Shown: one piece after another, positions 1-11,803 of the stretch | Position numbering within the stretch: position 1 is the stretch's first letter | Layout: every line of letters starts with the position of its first letter | Assembly (NCBI GenBank): GCA_963920635.1 | Contig: OY987301.1 | Coordinates: 14,736,501-14,800,500 of the forward strand | DNA from: Pseudeuparius sepicola | Taxonomy: Eukaryota > Arthropoda > Insecta > Coleoptera > Anthribidae | Direction: 5' to 3' | DNA: 64,000 bases | Position numbers and translations under genes: made by a program | Notes under the pieces: model-generated | The model's input: the letters and a program-made list of their open reading frames with translations, nothing else | What the model was told of the DNA's origin: nothing | Databases searched by the model: none

Positions 1-1110
1 AGCCTCCATGAAAAATAGATTGATATTCAAACCTATACTATAATATTTATACTGAAAGATTGCGCTGCTATAGGTAACAATGGGCACATTTTTCGTTTTT
101 TTTTTTATAAGCTCAGATAATAGCTTTGACTAAAAGATACTTATGGATTTTTTTTCAAATTTTTTTGAAGGCCCGTTTGACCGAAAAAAAAATAAAAATG
201 TCCACGGGGTGAGTATAGGTACTTTTTGTAGGTCCGGCAACGCCGCAAAACGGTCAGGTTCGAATTTAAACAGCCCGCCCACCTTTCTGTCAAATCACAG
301 CTGTGACCTATTTATTACGCTGGTTTGTTTTTGTTGGTTATTCGTTATTCGTTTGGCTAGCCATCGTTTACGTTTTGTTGTGAGTTACTGCTTAATATAA
401 TAGTGTTCAGCATGGAAGACGGCTTTGTTAAAGCATTATTTAGTTTTCATAATGAAAAATGAAAAAACTCTCAACACAAAGAACAAATCACCAACTATCG
501 ATGAGGTTAACTCCGACGATGTAAGACGTAAACAATCTAAATGACAGTGGTGCGATGTTGCCGGCTATTTTGTCGTCTACCTGGGAGGGTTTATTACTTT
601 AAACTGTCCTATTTAAATTACATCAAAAAACTATAATTAATCTGGTTATAATGGTGTGCCATATAATTAATACACCCCAGTTGTATATCTTTTATTAATA
701 ACAAGTGTTAAAAAACAAGTAAATCTATTAAATTTTTTAGCCCGAACTTATGAAACTGATTGGTAAAGGGTCCAGCTGACGTCAGCAGGACCCCGATTTC
801 AATTATAATTTTTGGCCTAGTTAAAGATAATAAAAACAAACGGGTGGACTTTTTGGGACTTTAAAGACATAATACATAAAGTAAACGCAAAGAAAACAAA
901 AAATTTTTTTATGAAATGACCCCATTTCGCAATGTGTACGAAAAGTTAAATGGGTCTTTATTGCGCGGGTTTTGAATATTTGGTCACTTTTGACGGGCGA
1001 TGGCTCCACGTCGACCACGTCTGACGTTTGGGATACATCAGTGCCGATTTCTGAGCTTTCAATGTCGATCTTGAGACACTTCACTGTCGATTTCAAGAAA
1101 AAGTAATTTA
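1..1110. repeat. Dispersed repeat, long copy (partner at 58190-58480)
   Basis: Two blocks, about 20-85 and 924-1110, match the block at 58190-58480 in the same order, for example ATTTCGCAATGTGTACGAAA and TTGGTCACTTTTGACGGGCG. In the second copy these blocks are joined directly, so this copy holds about 840 extra bases or the other is internally deleted. The intervening DNA is AT-rich and has no convincing coding sequence; short ORFs here lack recognisable motifs. The family is not identified. Confidence 0.5.
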
Positions 1111-1130
1111 TAAAGAGATCCAGATTTTGT

Positions 1131-2897
1131 CCATATGTAACAGCAACATTACTGGAATTCTTCAGGTTTCCTTACCTATATGTTCCAGGGAATTGGAACC
1201 ACAAAAATTCTTACTTAACCGCCGCTTCTAACAAGTTCTGCAAAGATCCCAATCTGCCTCGCAGGGAGGATAATGGATATCTTTCTCGTATCTAATTAAC
1301 ACCATTTTGCCACACCGGCCGTGTGAAAACGCTCACCGATAAGGCACCGCCTTTAATTATCCCCCCGACAGCCGAATGGCCGCGGTATCAAAACACCCGA
1401 GAGGAATTCCCAAAAATTCAATATTAAGCGGAAGATTACGAGTTTAAAACGTCAAGTCGCACTGCTGTAGGTGCAGTCGGCCGGCCCGAGTGCCGGCCGG
1501 CGTCCGACCGCCCGACCCGGACCTGTAGCGAGCTGGGCCGCTGCCGGCCCGTACCGCCAAAGGGGCCGCGCATTAGTCACACCTGCCAGGTAGTGCCGCG
1601 GCCGAAACGATTTGGCAATGCCATTAATAACCGACGGCGCGCTCGTATGGTACCGGACCTCAGAGAAATAACCAAGGTAGAGGGAGTGAGAACAAAAAGT
1701 AAACAAAGCCAACATCTTTTTGAGTGATGCTGCGTACTCCATTGTTTACAGCATTTCATTTCAAAATAGAAGGGTTTAATAATGAGATTCAATGAAGGCA
1801 CACCTCCCTTAACGCTAAATTAACAAATGTAGTTATTAATTTCTTTTTTGTAATAATTTTAAACTAAAACTAAATTGCAGTGTAATTATAGTATCTAATT
1901 ATCACTTTAATAAAATCGGCACAGATACCTCAAACCGCCCGACATGGCAATGCTGCTTTTGCTGCCGCGGGCGCCGCGTCCGTTAACTCAGCGATATTTG
2001 TTTTGTGTATGCCCAGCATGTCAAGTTTTCCGATTGTTTACGTATGGATTTTTCCCGTTTTTTAATTGTTTTTCTGTTAATTTAAAGGCTATTTATTAGT
2101 ATTTAGGATATAGTGACTGATTTTGTATACAAAGGGACGCAGAAAGTGTGTGGTATGTGGCTAAATTGATATTTCTCAGGACATAACCTATCTCAAGTAA
2201 ACGTTGTACACACGGGCCTAATGTTTGTTTACTTCGGTAAATTTGCATAAGATGTTGGTTGACTACAAATGTATGTATTTTGAGGCTGTTGCTCCCTCTA
2301 TTCTTGGTTATTTCTCTGAGTACCGGACAATGGTCGCCGTGATGGGGCGAAAGGATTGGTAGCCGAATGTGGTGCGCGCACGCCCCAGAGGTACCAACTG
2401 CGGGCCCGCACACGCCGATGAAGACGTGGAATTATAATAAACTCATTTATCTTGTGGAATGCCTCCGAACCATACGTGCGTGAGCTATAGGAGCGGTACT
2501 AATAGTGGAATTAGTGTGATTAATTTGTGCCTCGGTTCCCAGCGGTTGTGTAATTAGGATCGACGAAATCATGCTCCAATATTTTCTGTTTTACCGTCTA
2601 CTTACACAAATTGGTTGCATAATCAAGAGGATGCGTGTCGCACGGTTTAGCGTCTAATGAAAATTTATTGGAAAAGTGAAAACTTTACTTATTTAATCAA
2701 GTAAAAGTAACTTAACAAATAATGATGATCTTGCATGAAATACAAGAAAAGTTAGTGGCTTTAGTCTTTATGTGACAAAATATATCTATAATCCACTGCA
2801 TCTGCATCGTCGTGTTGCTTTTTGAAGGTTCGCTAAAAAAAGTATCTTGGATTAAAGTAAAATACGATATGATTATATTAGTGAAATCATCTTGTCT
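1131..2897. other. Non-coding DNA with GC-rich blocks
   Basis: No gene is seen. Three GC-rich, non-repetitive blocks stand out from the AT-rich background at about 1300-1640, 1925-2000 and 2330-2420. Open frames crossing them (for example on the minus strand at 1452-1742) have no domain and overlap each other, so they look like chance ORFs in GC-rich DNA. Such blocks around a developmental homeobox gene are plausible cis-regulatory elements, but that is inference. Confidence 0.4.
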
Positions 2898-2905
2898 TTC
2901 ATAAT

Positions 2906-3478
2906 TCGGGTTTCCAGTCCGGGATCTCGAAATCCCGGGATCCCGGAGGAGTTTTAGATGGGATCCCGGGATTTCGAGATCCCGGGATGACGATGGGGTC
3001 TCGAAAATCCCGGGTTGAGATATAGCGGTCCTGAAAATCCCTATTTTTTTAAATGATCGAACTTTAATCTGTTCTCGACGGTTTTTGTGTAAAATGCATT
3101 TTTTTTGTACTTTATCGGCGTTGTATTTAGTTTTACCCAAGTTATTTACGTATTTATTATGATACAACCGGGGGTTCACTTTTTCATTTCACTTACCTAT
3201 ATACCTACCTAATACAATATTATGTAGGTAAATATATAAAAATGTTTTTATTTATGTGTTTTTTAATAAATTTTTTCCGTATGTCAACATTTTTATTTAC
3301 TATTGCGAATATTACGCATTTTAATAAAAATATTATTAGGATAGATCTCGGGATCCCGGGATCCCGAGATCCTGAGATTTGGGTTTTGGATCCCGGGATC
3401 CGAAACGGGATCCCGGGATTTGGATTTTCATCCCGGGATCTCAAAACGGGATCCCGATCCCGAAAATTGGAAACCCTA
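2906..3478. mobile_element. Non-autonomous hAT-like MITE with GATCCCGGGATC arrays
   Basis: The 573-bp unit is flanked by a perfect 8-bp duplication, TTCATAAT, at 2898-2905 and 3479-3486. Its ends are inverted, T(C/A)GGGTTTCCA, and the right one fits the hAT terminal consensus YARNG (TAGGG). Just inside each end lies an array of short palindromic GATCCCGGGATC-type units (about 2920-3015 and 3343-3460). The 8-bp duplication and terminal bases are known hAT hallmarks. The short ORFs it contains come from the repeat itself. No transposase is present. Confidence 0.8.
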
Positions 3479-3489
3479 TTCATAATATT

Positions 3490-4926
3490 ATGTGTCGAAG
3501 AAACAAATTTTCAAATTAAAACCGTTGAAGAAGGAAATCAGGAGCTAGTCTGTAGCAGGTTGTATATTGCCGACAATGAAGCAAAGACATTTACGGGGCA
3601 GTTCATGTTTTTCCGTTTCCCAAAGGATGGAAATCTTATTAAACGATGGACGATTGCTTGTAAACGAAAGGGCAAATTTAATGTGAAAACCGCTAGTTTT
3701 CTCACAACATTTTAGTGAGAAAAACTGTGAGAGAAATTTAAAATATGAATTGCTAGGGTATTCAGCAAAAAATCACCGGCTTTTGAAGCCAGACTCCATA
3801 CCGATACTTAGGTAATTTGCTAAATCAAAAGTTAACAGTGAAATATGATAAGGCGAGAAATGAACGAATAAATAGAAGAAATCGATCAAAAATTGTGGAT
3901 GAAATTCTTCAAGTCAGGTTCGTTGGACATCTTAAGTTGCTTAATTTGTTTTAATAGTGTCGTAATTATCGTTGTTTATATTAAAAAATGGGCTTTTTGT
4001 TTCGTAGAATAATGTTTTTAGAATTTAAGTACCTATATAGTTATTATTTATTATCAAATTTGGGTGTAGCATTGGTGGTGGTAATGGTGATAATTCTACA
4101 GAATTTAATGGTAACAAAAGTTTTAAATATTTTCTAAAATTTATTTGTGGCGTAAACAGAGCCATTGAATTTTAATTGGGTTTTTCGCCTCCAAACTGGT
4201 TAAAAGACAACTTTTTCAAGTTGCATGGAAAATTAATAAATTCTTAACAGTAAATGAACTAAACTTTGAACTTGTAACTCAAAAAATATATTCAACAAAT
4301 TTGTTTCCTGAGCTTTCGGGGAATATATCTTCCTCCTTTCTCAAAGATCATTTCACGTCATTTCATACTTTCACGTGACATGATCTTTGAGAAAGGAGGA
4401 AGATATATTCTCCGAAAGCTCAGGAAACAAATTTGTTGAAGATATTTTTTGAGTTACAAGTTCAAAGTTTAGTTCATTTACTGTTAAGAATCCAGTTTGG
4501 TGGCGAAAAACCCAATTAAAATTCAATGAATGTAACAAAAGTTTGCTTTCTGTAGAAAATCAAAATTTGGACACTGGCATGTCAGCAAATACTGGAGAAC
4601 TTGCATTCACGAAAAGGGATATTGGGTAACTACGATAACAATAATTAAATATTTTATTGTTTGTTATACGTTTGAAAAAATACTACATATAATTTTCTAG
4701 TGTTGGTACAGATTATAATCTGTTTTTTGTTTGAACTAAGTGACAGTTTCTTCGTTCTTATAATAATAATAATAAAAACGAAGAAACTATCACTCAGCTC
4801 AAACAAAAAATAGAGCGTTTAAAAAATGAAAACAAGATATTCCAAAACTTTTTTAGTCCAGCACAAATTCACAAATTGAAAAGGCGAAATAACAGAGTAA
4901 CTTGGACAGTACCTTTATATCAATAA
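3490..4926 (+). pseudogene. THAP-domain (P-element/THAP9-like) gene remnant, interrupted
   Basis: Read in segments on the + strand, this resembles a THAP-domain DNA-binding protein. About 3600-3715 encodes FMFFRFPKD...KRW..ACKRKGKFNVKTAS. After a frame change, about 3705-3810 encodes HFSEKNCERNLKYELLGY...LLKPDSIPIL. A basic stretch (KARNERINRRNRSKIVDEIL) follows up to about 3915, where a GT could be a donor. A possible exon follows CTGTAG at about 4551 (GMSANTGELAFTKRDIG). Another segment at about 4785-4926 encodes a coiled coil (ITQLKQKIERLKNENKIF) followed by SPAQIHKLKRRNNRVTWT, a pattern seen after the THAP domain in P-element-like and THAP9-type proteins. The first C2CH cysteines are hard to place and frames are broken, so I call it a decayed gene or domesticated transposon fragment. 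A foldback element lies inside it at 4163-4528. Confidence 0.6.
4163..4528. mobile_element. Foldback element made of inverted Penelope-like ends
   Basis: The 366-bp unit is nearly palindromic. It starts CATTGAATTTTAATTGGGTT and ends with the reverse complement. Each arm contains CTTTGAGAAAGGAGGAAGAT followed by CTCCGAAAGCTCAGGAAAC. The same arm sequence flanks the Penelope-like coding remnant at 5125-6330 on both sides, so this is best read as two head-to-head Penelope termini without the coding part. It lies in an apparent intron of the THAP remnant. Confidence 0.65.
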
Positions 4927-5124
4927 AGCCACAACAATCTTAATTTAAATAGGTAAATATACTTAATCTTGATTCAAGATTCAAAATTATATTGTTACAA
5001 TATGCATACTAGGATTTAATATTAGTCTCGCCAGAGTCTTTCATATTGAAATTATTTGTGTTGATATGATTTTAGTCAGGTTGCCATTTGTTTAGCAGGC
5101 GGGGCACGCAAACAGTATGATATC

Positions 5125-6330
5125 TTTTTTAATTGGGTTTTTCGCCATTTCCATGATTAAAAACAACTTTTTCAAATTCATAAATTCTTAACAGGAAATG
5201 AATGAAACTTTCAACGTTTAACTCAAAAAATAACTTCACTAAATTTGTTTTCTGAGCTTTCGAATAGTATACAGAAACTCTATATAGTGTCTATAGAAAA
5301 CCAACACATATTAATAGATATCTCCATTTTAACTCCAATCTTCATATTAGTGTTAAAAAAGGAATAGCTAAAAGTTTGTATGAGAGCTAAAACGATTTGT
5401 TCTAAAAACACAAAATTTGAGGAGGAAATTAAACCTATAAAACATATTCTTCAAAAGAATGGTTAACCTATTGAATTTGTTGAGCAAGTTTTTCAGGGTT
5501 TCCAACAAAATAACAATGCTTAATAGAATTAGAGAAATAAATTTGATGAACCAACCAGTAAATTTAATTATTCCTTATTTCCTGGACTATCAGATAAGCT
5601 AAAACACGCAATCGTTTCACTGTCAGAACAGTATTTAATACCATTTAATGAGGTACAAAGTTCAAAAAATTACATTTATAAAATTCCTTGTGAATGTGAA
5701 AAGTTCTATTTATATTGGGGGGACTTGTAGGCCATTTAAAGTTGTTTAAAAAAAACATAAAAATTGTATCAAACAAAATCAAATTTCAAAGTCAAAAATA
5801 TGTGAACACTCTTTTAATAACAATCGTAGGATTTTGTGGGATAGGTCCACACCAATTCTCAAACAAGAAGTAGGAAATATACAAAAAATTAGAGAATCCG
5901 CAATTATTCTAGGAAATACGGACAATTATTGTGTTGCTGAATGTTCAGTGGAATTCAGTAAAATATTATTGCCAGTTATACAAGAAGTTAGTATAGATAA
6001 TTATGATAGAACACAGGGTACAATATCAGACAGATGGCTAGGCTATTATTTCTGTTGTCATGACATTTTTACTTGACATTTATTAATCTGTCATTTCACT
6101 TTGACGTGCCATGATCTTTGAGAAAGGAGGAAGATTTATTCTCCGAAAGCTCAGGAAACAAATTTGTTGAAGTTATTTTTTGAGTTAAACGTTAAAGTTT
6201 CGTATCATTCACTGTTAAGAATTTATGAATTTTCCATGCAACTTGAAAAAGTTTGCTTTAAGAAATTGTGTGTTATCTCTTGTCTACTAAAACGGAAAAA
6301 CCGATTATTTCAAAAGTCGGCTGCGCATCT
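5125..6330 (+). mobile_element. Penelope-like retroelement remnant with inverted flanks
   Basis: Two coding blocks lie between inverted flanking arms (about 5129-5275 and 6108-6260). Block 1, from 5277, reads TLYSVYRKPTHINRYLHFNS then SVKKGIAKSLYES, the C-terminal part of a Penelope-type reverse transcriptase. Block 2, about 5669-6033, reads IYKIPCECEKF, then (shifted) TCRPFKV, then ISKSKICEHSFNNN and ILWDRSTPILKQE; this is the GIY-YIG endonuclease region that follows the RT in canonical Penelope-like elements. Stops and frameshifts make it inactive. Inverted terminal copies are a known feature of Penelope-like elements. The 5' part with the RT catalytic core is absent. Confidence 0.75.
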
Positions 6331-6412
6331 AACGAAACAACAACCAGTTTAAGACCAACTTGGGATGTCAACTTATAAATAATGCAAATAAATATGAATT
6401 TAAATGTCTGTA

Positions 6413-6566
6413 GCCTGGTTCATACAGCTTCTTTATCTTTAAATTTAATTTTATCTTTAAGAAATATTAAATGTCATTGGTCAGTTCAAATCAAGGGACA
6501 AATGCCATTACTTATTTATTAGAGATAAAGTAAAATTAAAAGATAAAGAAGCTGTATGAAACAGGC
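6413..6566. mobile_element. Short palindromic MITE (about 154 bp)
   Basis: The left end GCCTGGTTCATACAGCTTCT is inverted at the right end (GAAGCTGTATGAAACAGGC), with about 45 bp of imperfect inverted repeat on each side. A related left end, GCCTGGTCCATACAGCTTAT, recurs at about 63691. There is no coding capacity. No clear target-site duplication is seen, so the superfamily is undetermined. Confidence 0.65.
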
Positions 6567-8755
6567 TTGTATCTTTAATCTAAAATATAGTTTATTCAAT
6601 TAACAAACTTTATAGATTGCAAAAGTATTGTTTTTATTTCAAGAGTACAGTATGAAAATGAAAAATTTTAAAGAAATATGTGTGGGTACTGAATGGAAGA
6701 TATATTTTTTCTGTGTTTTTGTTATTACACTGTTTAACTAGCCAAGTTCTGATCTCTCTGCTCAATTGTAGGATACCGTAAAGTACGGTTCAAGTTCATC
6801 CAAATGATTATTCAACATCTACGAGAAGTAACACCTGGCCGACGACGCAACGATGCCATTATTTCATTCTCCTACCATTTAAATAGCCGCATTACCGCTA
6901 CGAGTAGTGCCTAATTGCGCCAATCGACTGCGCTACTGGCTACTGCCTTGCCGTAATCACCAAACCAAAAGAACAAATAAGACTAAGTAGATAGGCACGT
7001 ATGGTACATGAGGATCGCTTTAGGCGGCATTATTACGTACTAGGAAACAGGCTGGGTCGAGGTGCCTTTCTAGGTAGACACCCCGAGGCCGAAGTAAAAT
7101 TAATACTAAATTAATTTAAGTTAAAAGGCCCGTGGCAGGTGTATGATTTAATAAAGTCTCTTCGAAGGCGAACCGGGCATTAAAATCGTATTTTCTTCCC
7201 ATCCTCTACACTTTAAGGGCTCCTATTATGCGGGCCGTGCGGAAAAAGTGGAGGCCTGGTCGAGTTTTTATTATAGTCCTACGAAAAATGCCACCAATTT
7301 GTCTTCGGCATGACTACCGCTAACAAAAATGCCAACCATGTTATTCCTGTTCAAATCAATTCTAATTGATTGTGCCTAATGACATACCGAACCGAGAGCA
7401 ACCTACTTTATAAATTGGATATCAATTATTGTAGGAACGAAACGAGCTAATTGCTTATTGTTCGCGTTCTTGCGATACCATTCTAAGTGGTTTCTTGTCC
7501 GGATTTTAGCTGTTTGCTTAAACCAGAATACAATCAACTTCCTCCGCCGAGGAACTAAGAACTGGCCAGCAAAAAATTAACAACCATTGTAATGACTGAG
7601 GTAATTATAAGTTGGCACTATCTTATAGTAGCAAAAACGTAGACACTGCTTTGTTGTTTCGCACAGTTAAGTATAGGTATCTGCGTGATTAAGTAGCTTA
7701 AGATATTTTACATGGTGAACTTTTCTAAAGAAGGCAAAGAAAGTTTCAAGTAATTTTCTCTGGCAAAACTGATTTGCCTAATGGACAACAAATTGTAAAG
7801 TACAATTTTGTGAAATTTCGAAGAAAAGTTAGAGGGCACTAGATATAGGTATAAAAACAAAACCAGACTGCAACATTTGCTTACTATTTGCTTAATATGT
7901 GGCGGGTTCGGTTAAAATGAATCACATTTTTTGGATGTGATTCCTGTCCCGAGATGACTTTTATGGCCAATAAAGACACTCGATTACATTTCGGATTGTT
8001 CGCAGTCGCTGGTAATATGATTTACGGCGTTTAATATGTTCCATCAAGAGCGGTGACTTTGTTCTCTTTTCGGTGAGCTCTGAACGGCCTAGAAATGCGA
8101 ATAATAGAAGTTTAGAGAGAAGAGAAGCAGAGATGAGAGAAGCCTCGCATTCGCAGTGGCGGCGACTGTTTTTCAAAGGAATAAGTAGCTTCGACATTCG
8201 AGAGATATATTCCTATAAGCAGCCAAATCCTAATTCGATTTATCTGAAAAGGAATATCGAATAAAATCAAATCAATATCACTTTGGCTTCGTTGCGAATA
8301 TGACAGGTCCAATATTATCGACTCTTTTTTTGTTTTAAATGATGCAGAGTCTGACGCCGAAAACCATTTGGAAAAAAATAAATAGCAATCAACAAAGTTT
8401 TTATATATGTATAGTGCAGATTGTTTAGCTTACACTATATATACCAGTAGACCGTTTTTTTAATAATCTTAACCTTTGAAGGGACAAAGTGAAGATTGCA
8501 AACTGCTTCACCTACAATAACCTGCCTATACTGATATTTTTTTGTTGTTCAAGTGTGCCAGAAAAATATAATCTCTTTTATTTTGGTCACTGGAAATAAT
8601 AGAAAGAAACACAAAATTTTGACGATTTTCTACACTTTACAGGCCACTTTTCTAATAGTACAGTCAATGTGTCCAAAAACAAGGGGGTAGATCAAAGAAA
8701 TTCCGGGAAAGTTGTTACTGGTGGTTACAATAATAGAAGGCATTGAACTACTGGA
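6567..8755. other. Non-coding stretch, no gene seen
   Basis: No domain-bearing ORF is visible. About 6780-7480 is sequence-complex and less AT-rich than its surroundings, with no detected internal repeat, so it is a candidate conserved non-coding element. The rest is ordinary AT-rich sequence. Small ORFs at 7961-8312 overlap on both strands and have no recognisable motif. Confidence 0.4.
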
Positions 8756-9065
8756 ATGAAGTCAAAAGATATAAATAAAAGTAACGAGGCTGCTTTAGTT
8801 AAAACCTTCAGCTATCCAACTGTTTTTAAAGTAACAAAGCTCAAAATGGGGGATATGGTTCGCATTAGTAAAGCCAAACATGTTTTTGACAAGGGATACA
8901 CCCATAACTGGAGTAAGGAATTATTTAAAATTGTTAAAATTCAAAATAACTACTCCCATAACTTGTTTGCTTGAGAATTTGCAGGGGAATCGATTTACAT
9001 ATCTCGATTTACATATCTCGTTTCCTATTGATTGGAGGAAAAAAGTAGGAGAACAAAAATTGTAG
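8756..9065 (+). pseudogene. Integrase C-terminal remnant (Maverick/Polinton-like?)
   Basis: The frame from 8756 reads FKVTKLKMGDMVRISKAKHV then FDKGYTHNWSKELFKIVKIQ. This resembles the tail of rve-type integrases of the 'transposon-derived protein F54H12.3' kind: a (V/F)GD.VRISK segment followed by F.KGYTPNWS.E.F.I. The alignment then continues one frame over as ITTPITCLLENLQGNRF, so a frameshift lies near 8950. Only the SH3-like C-terminal part is left and the catalytic core is missing. Assignment to Maverick/Polinton rather than another integrase is from remembered family resemblance. Confidence 0.5.
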
Positions 9066-9221
9066 AATTTTTAGGAACTTTTAACATTTTTTGTTCCTGG
9101 TCAAACTTTCTGTGGTTCATTCCCAAAAAGAAAGAGGGCGCCAAAGTTTCAAAAACAGTTTTTCTCCATATGAAAAAACTGGAACCTTTTCGATGTAAAA
9201 CGACAAATCGACTTGTATACA

Positions 9222-10205
9222 GGGTGATTTACATAAACTGGCTAGAAAAAAAAAGTAGAGACAAAACTTGTAGTAGACACAAAACTTGTAAAAAACATTC
9301 TGAAAATATTTTCCAATATACTGTGTGCTCCAATAAGTAGTGGTGACCCAAAATCATGCTTTTTTAAACACTGTATTTTATTACATTTTTGGATATGCTT
9401 TTTGCATATAGTATATTAAGGGTCTAACTTTAAAGATTGGGGAGTTATTGCCATTTCATTCTAAGAAAGAGCCTCAAAGGGCCAATTATCTAGCTGATTA
9501 GGGTGCGAAAATGTCACTGTTTAAACTGTAAAAAATAAAAAGAAATCTCGTTAATTTTTGCTGGACTGGAAATAGGTAGTTGAAAACCTATACCTGTAAC
9601 GCCATCGATAAATAACATAAACCAATACCGTAATTTATTATGCATTAAATTATTTCTTTATGCGCAGTAGTGTAGTTTTTTATTATTGATGGCGTTACAT
9701 GTAGGTTATTAACTATTTCCAGTAGAAAATGTCTTTTCATTTTGTACAGCTTTAACAGTGGCATTTTGACAACCTAATAAGGTAATCGGTCCTTTTGAGT
9801 CCCTTTCTTAGAATTTAATGGAAATAACTCCCTAACCTTTAAAGTTAGACTATTAATACCATATAAAAAAAAACCTTAAAAGCTTTTCAGACATGTAATA
9901 AAATATACTTAGAGTGTTAGATTTAAAATTATTGTGAATCAACCGGTATGTTCACCAAAACTTTATATTAATATTAGTCAAAAATCGTTAAATAGTATAG
10001 AGTAGTACATTTCCAAAAGTGCCCCCTCTTTTTTATTTAAAATTAAAATAACTCTCTAACCTTTAAAGTTAGACCCTTAATACCCTAAACCAAAAATAAT
10101 TTACTCTTTAAGTGCTTTCCACAAATGCTACAAAAAAACATAACTGGACCACCCTGTATGTTGTTTCTCTACCAGTTTTGTCTTTACTATTTTCTAGTAT
10201 TAACG
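9222..10205. mobile_element. Large foldback element with a nested CAGGGTG end
   Basis: The outer arms are inverted: CTAGAAAAAA..GTAGAGACAAAACTTG at about 9240-9275 and CAGTTTTGTCTTTAC..TTCTAG near 10165-10197. The inner arms share TAAGGGTCTAACTTTAAAG (about 9417) with its complement CTTTAAAGTTAGACCCTTAA (about 10063) and another copy at about 9838. Two central blocks around the GATGGCGTTAC motif are also inverted (about 9600-9700). An internal CACCCTGTA at about 10150 suggests a second mariner-type end nested at the right. No transposase is present. Confidence 0.55.
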
Positions 10206-11801
10206 CAGTATAGAAGATAGGGATCACCGCGTCCTACGTAACTCACCGTGTATATATTTATTATTATTCATTATAGTTAATTCAGAAAGATTGTTCTCAG
10301 TTACTATTTCCATCATCATCTTCTTCTACGCCACTGTTCGTAGAGTATTCATGTTGTTTTAAACGTCGCTGTCGCCTTCTAATTCCACGATCTCGTAGCC
10401 GTTAAATCAAAGCGACGGGCCGCGTTAAAAATAAAGACCGCTTCCACGCTCCCACTTCTAAATTAATTAACACCAGAGATCGTCTGTTTGTTGGGGGATC
10501 GGCCTGCGCGTGAATGATATGTGCCTCCACACGCTTAATAGATGTGTGTACAGGCCACACTCCAGGGTGACAGAGTACCCACATATCTAAAATTAGGAAT
10601 ACTATAACCACGTCCAGAAGAAAACAAAAATTGATCGGCTCTTATTCCCTTTGCACATCAGGCCTAAACTAAAAGGGTTCTGACAACATAAGGGAAGTAA
10701 ATATTTTGAACCATCCTATACCAAGCTAAGTCCTTCGTTCAAGTGGTTAGAGTGGCTATCCCAAATATAAATTGTTAATGTCATCATGTGGTTTGTTGAA
10801 GGACTTCATGACTTGTGTGAACAACCAGGGACTCTATAAAGTAAGGGGACCCAGCATTATACTTTCCAAAGTGAGGCCTATTCTTTCCTCATTCTAATGG
10901 TCTCAGTGATGAGAAGTATGCCATTTTATTGGAGAATCTAAAAATTAATAATGGTTTCCATGATTTCTAAAAATTAGACTTGACAATTTTGTGTATACAA
11001 GTGCAGAATATGGCAACTGTGAAATGAGAAAAATTATTTTATAGTTTAAATTGATTTCCAGCAATTATTTCCACGAATTTAAGTAATAAGTATGGTAAGT
11101 CAGTAGTGCCGATTTTGCTTATTTATAGGAATTTGTCGCTATTGCACCTTGTTACCAGGTTCCTCAATCTATTTGCAATATATGTATACTTGAACTTTCT
11201 TCCCTTGTTGCATGTATCTACCCAAAGAACTTTCACAGATGTAGTTTTTCTCGGTATTCCTTATAAAAATTTTGTAATTTTTCTTCCAAGGTATGTACCT
11301 ACCTCACAAACTTCAAATAAACTTGTAGTCGTAAATAAAAACTCTTTAAAAAAAGGACTTGACTGAAGCTACCTGCTTAATAATTTAAAATTTTCGAAAT
11401 ACGATTTGTTTTGGACTACCTACTTATACGTAATGCCCACGTAATGGGAATTGTAGGATTACTGATACAGGAAAAATCTGGTTGCAATTATTGGGACTAC
11501 TACAGGCGGCCGCATTACCTTTAATTGACACATCTGAGTATCTGGAGGTTAGAAAAGTTAAAAATTGTGAATTATGATGGGAAATATTTTGCCTCCTTTA
11601 GAATCTATGGCACTGGCATGTCACATAAAACCTGATGGCAGTTGGCAGTTGGACACTGACATAACATAACCTTGTATCAGCTCCCTTGTGGTCACCTTGG
11701 AGTCAACAGAAAACAAACTTCCCCTCAAGGCTTCACTTTTCCTTTGTGATAGACTGACATGCTGTGTCACCTTATTTTAAAGTGTCCCTGTGAACAACAA
11801 A
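10206..11801. other. Non-coding stretch
   Basis: No gene is recognised. About 10360-10620 is relatively GC-rich and non-repetitive, so it is a weak enhancer candidate. The rest is AT-rich. ORFs at 10402-10611 (minus) and 11106-11366 (plus) have no recognisable domain. Confidence 0.4.
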
Positions 11802-11803
11802 TA

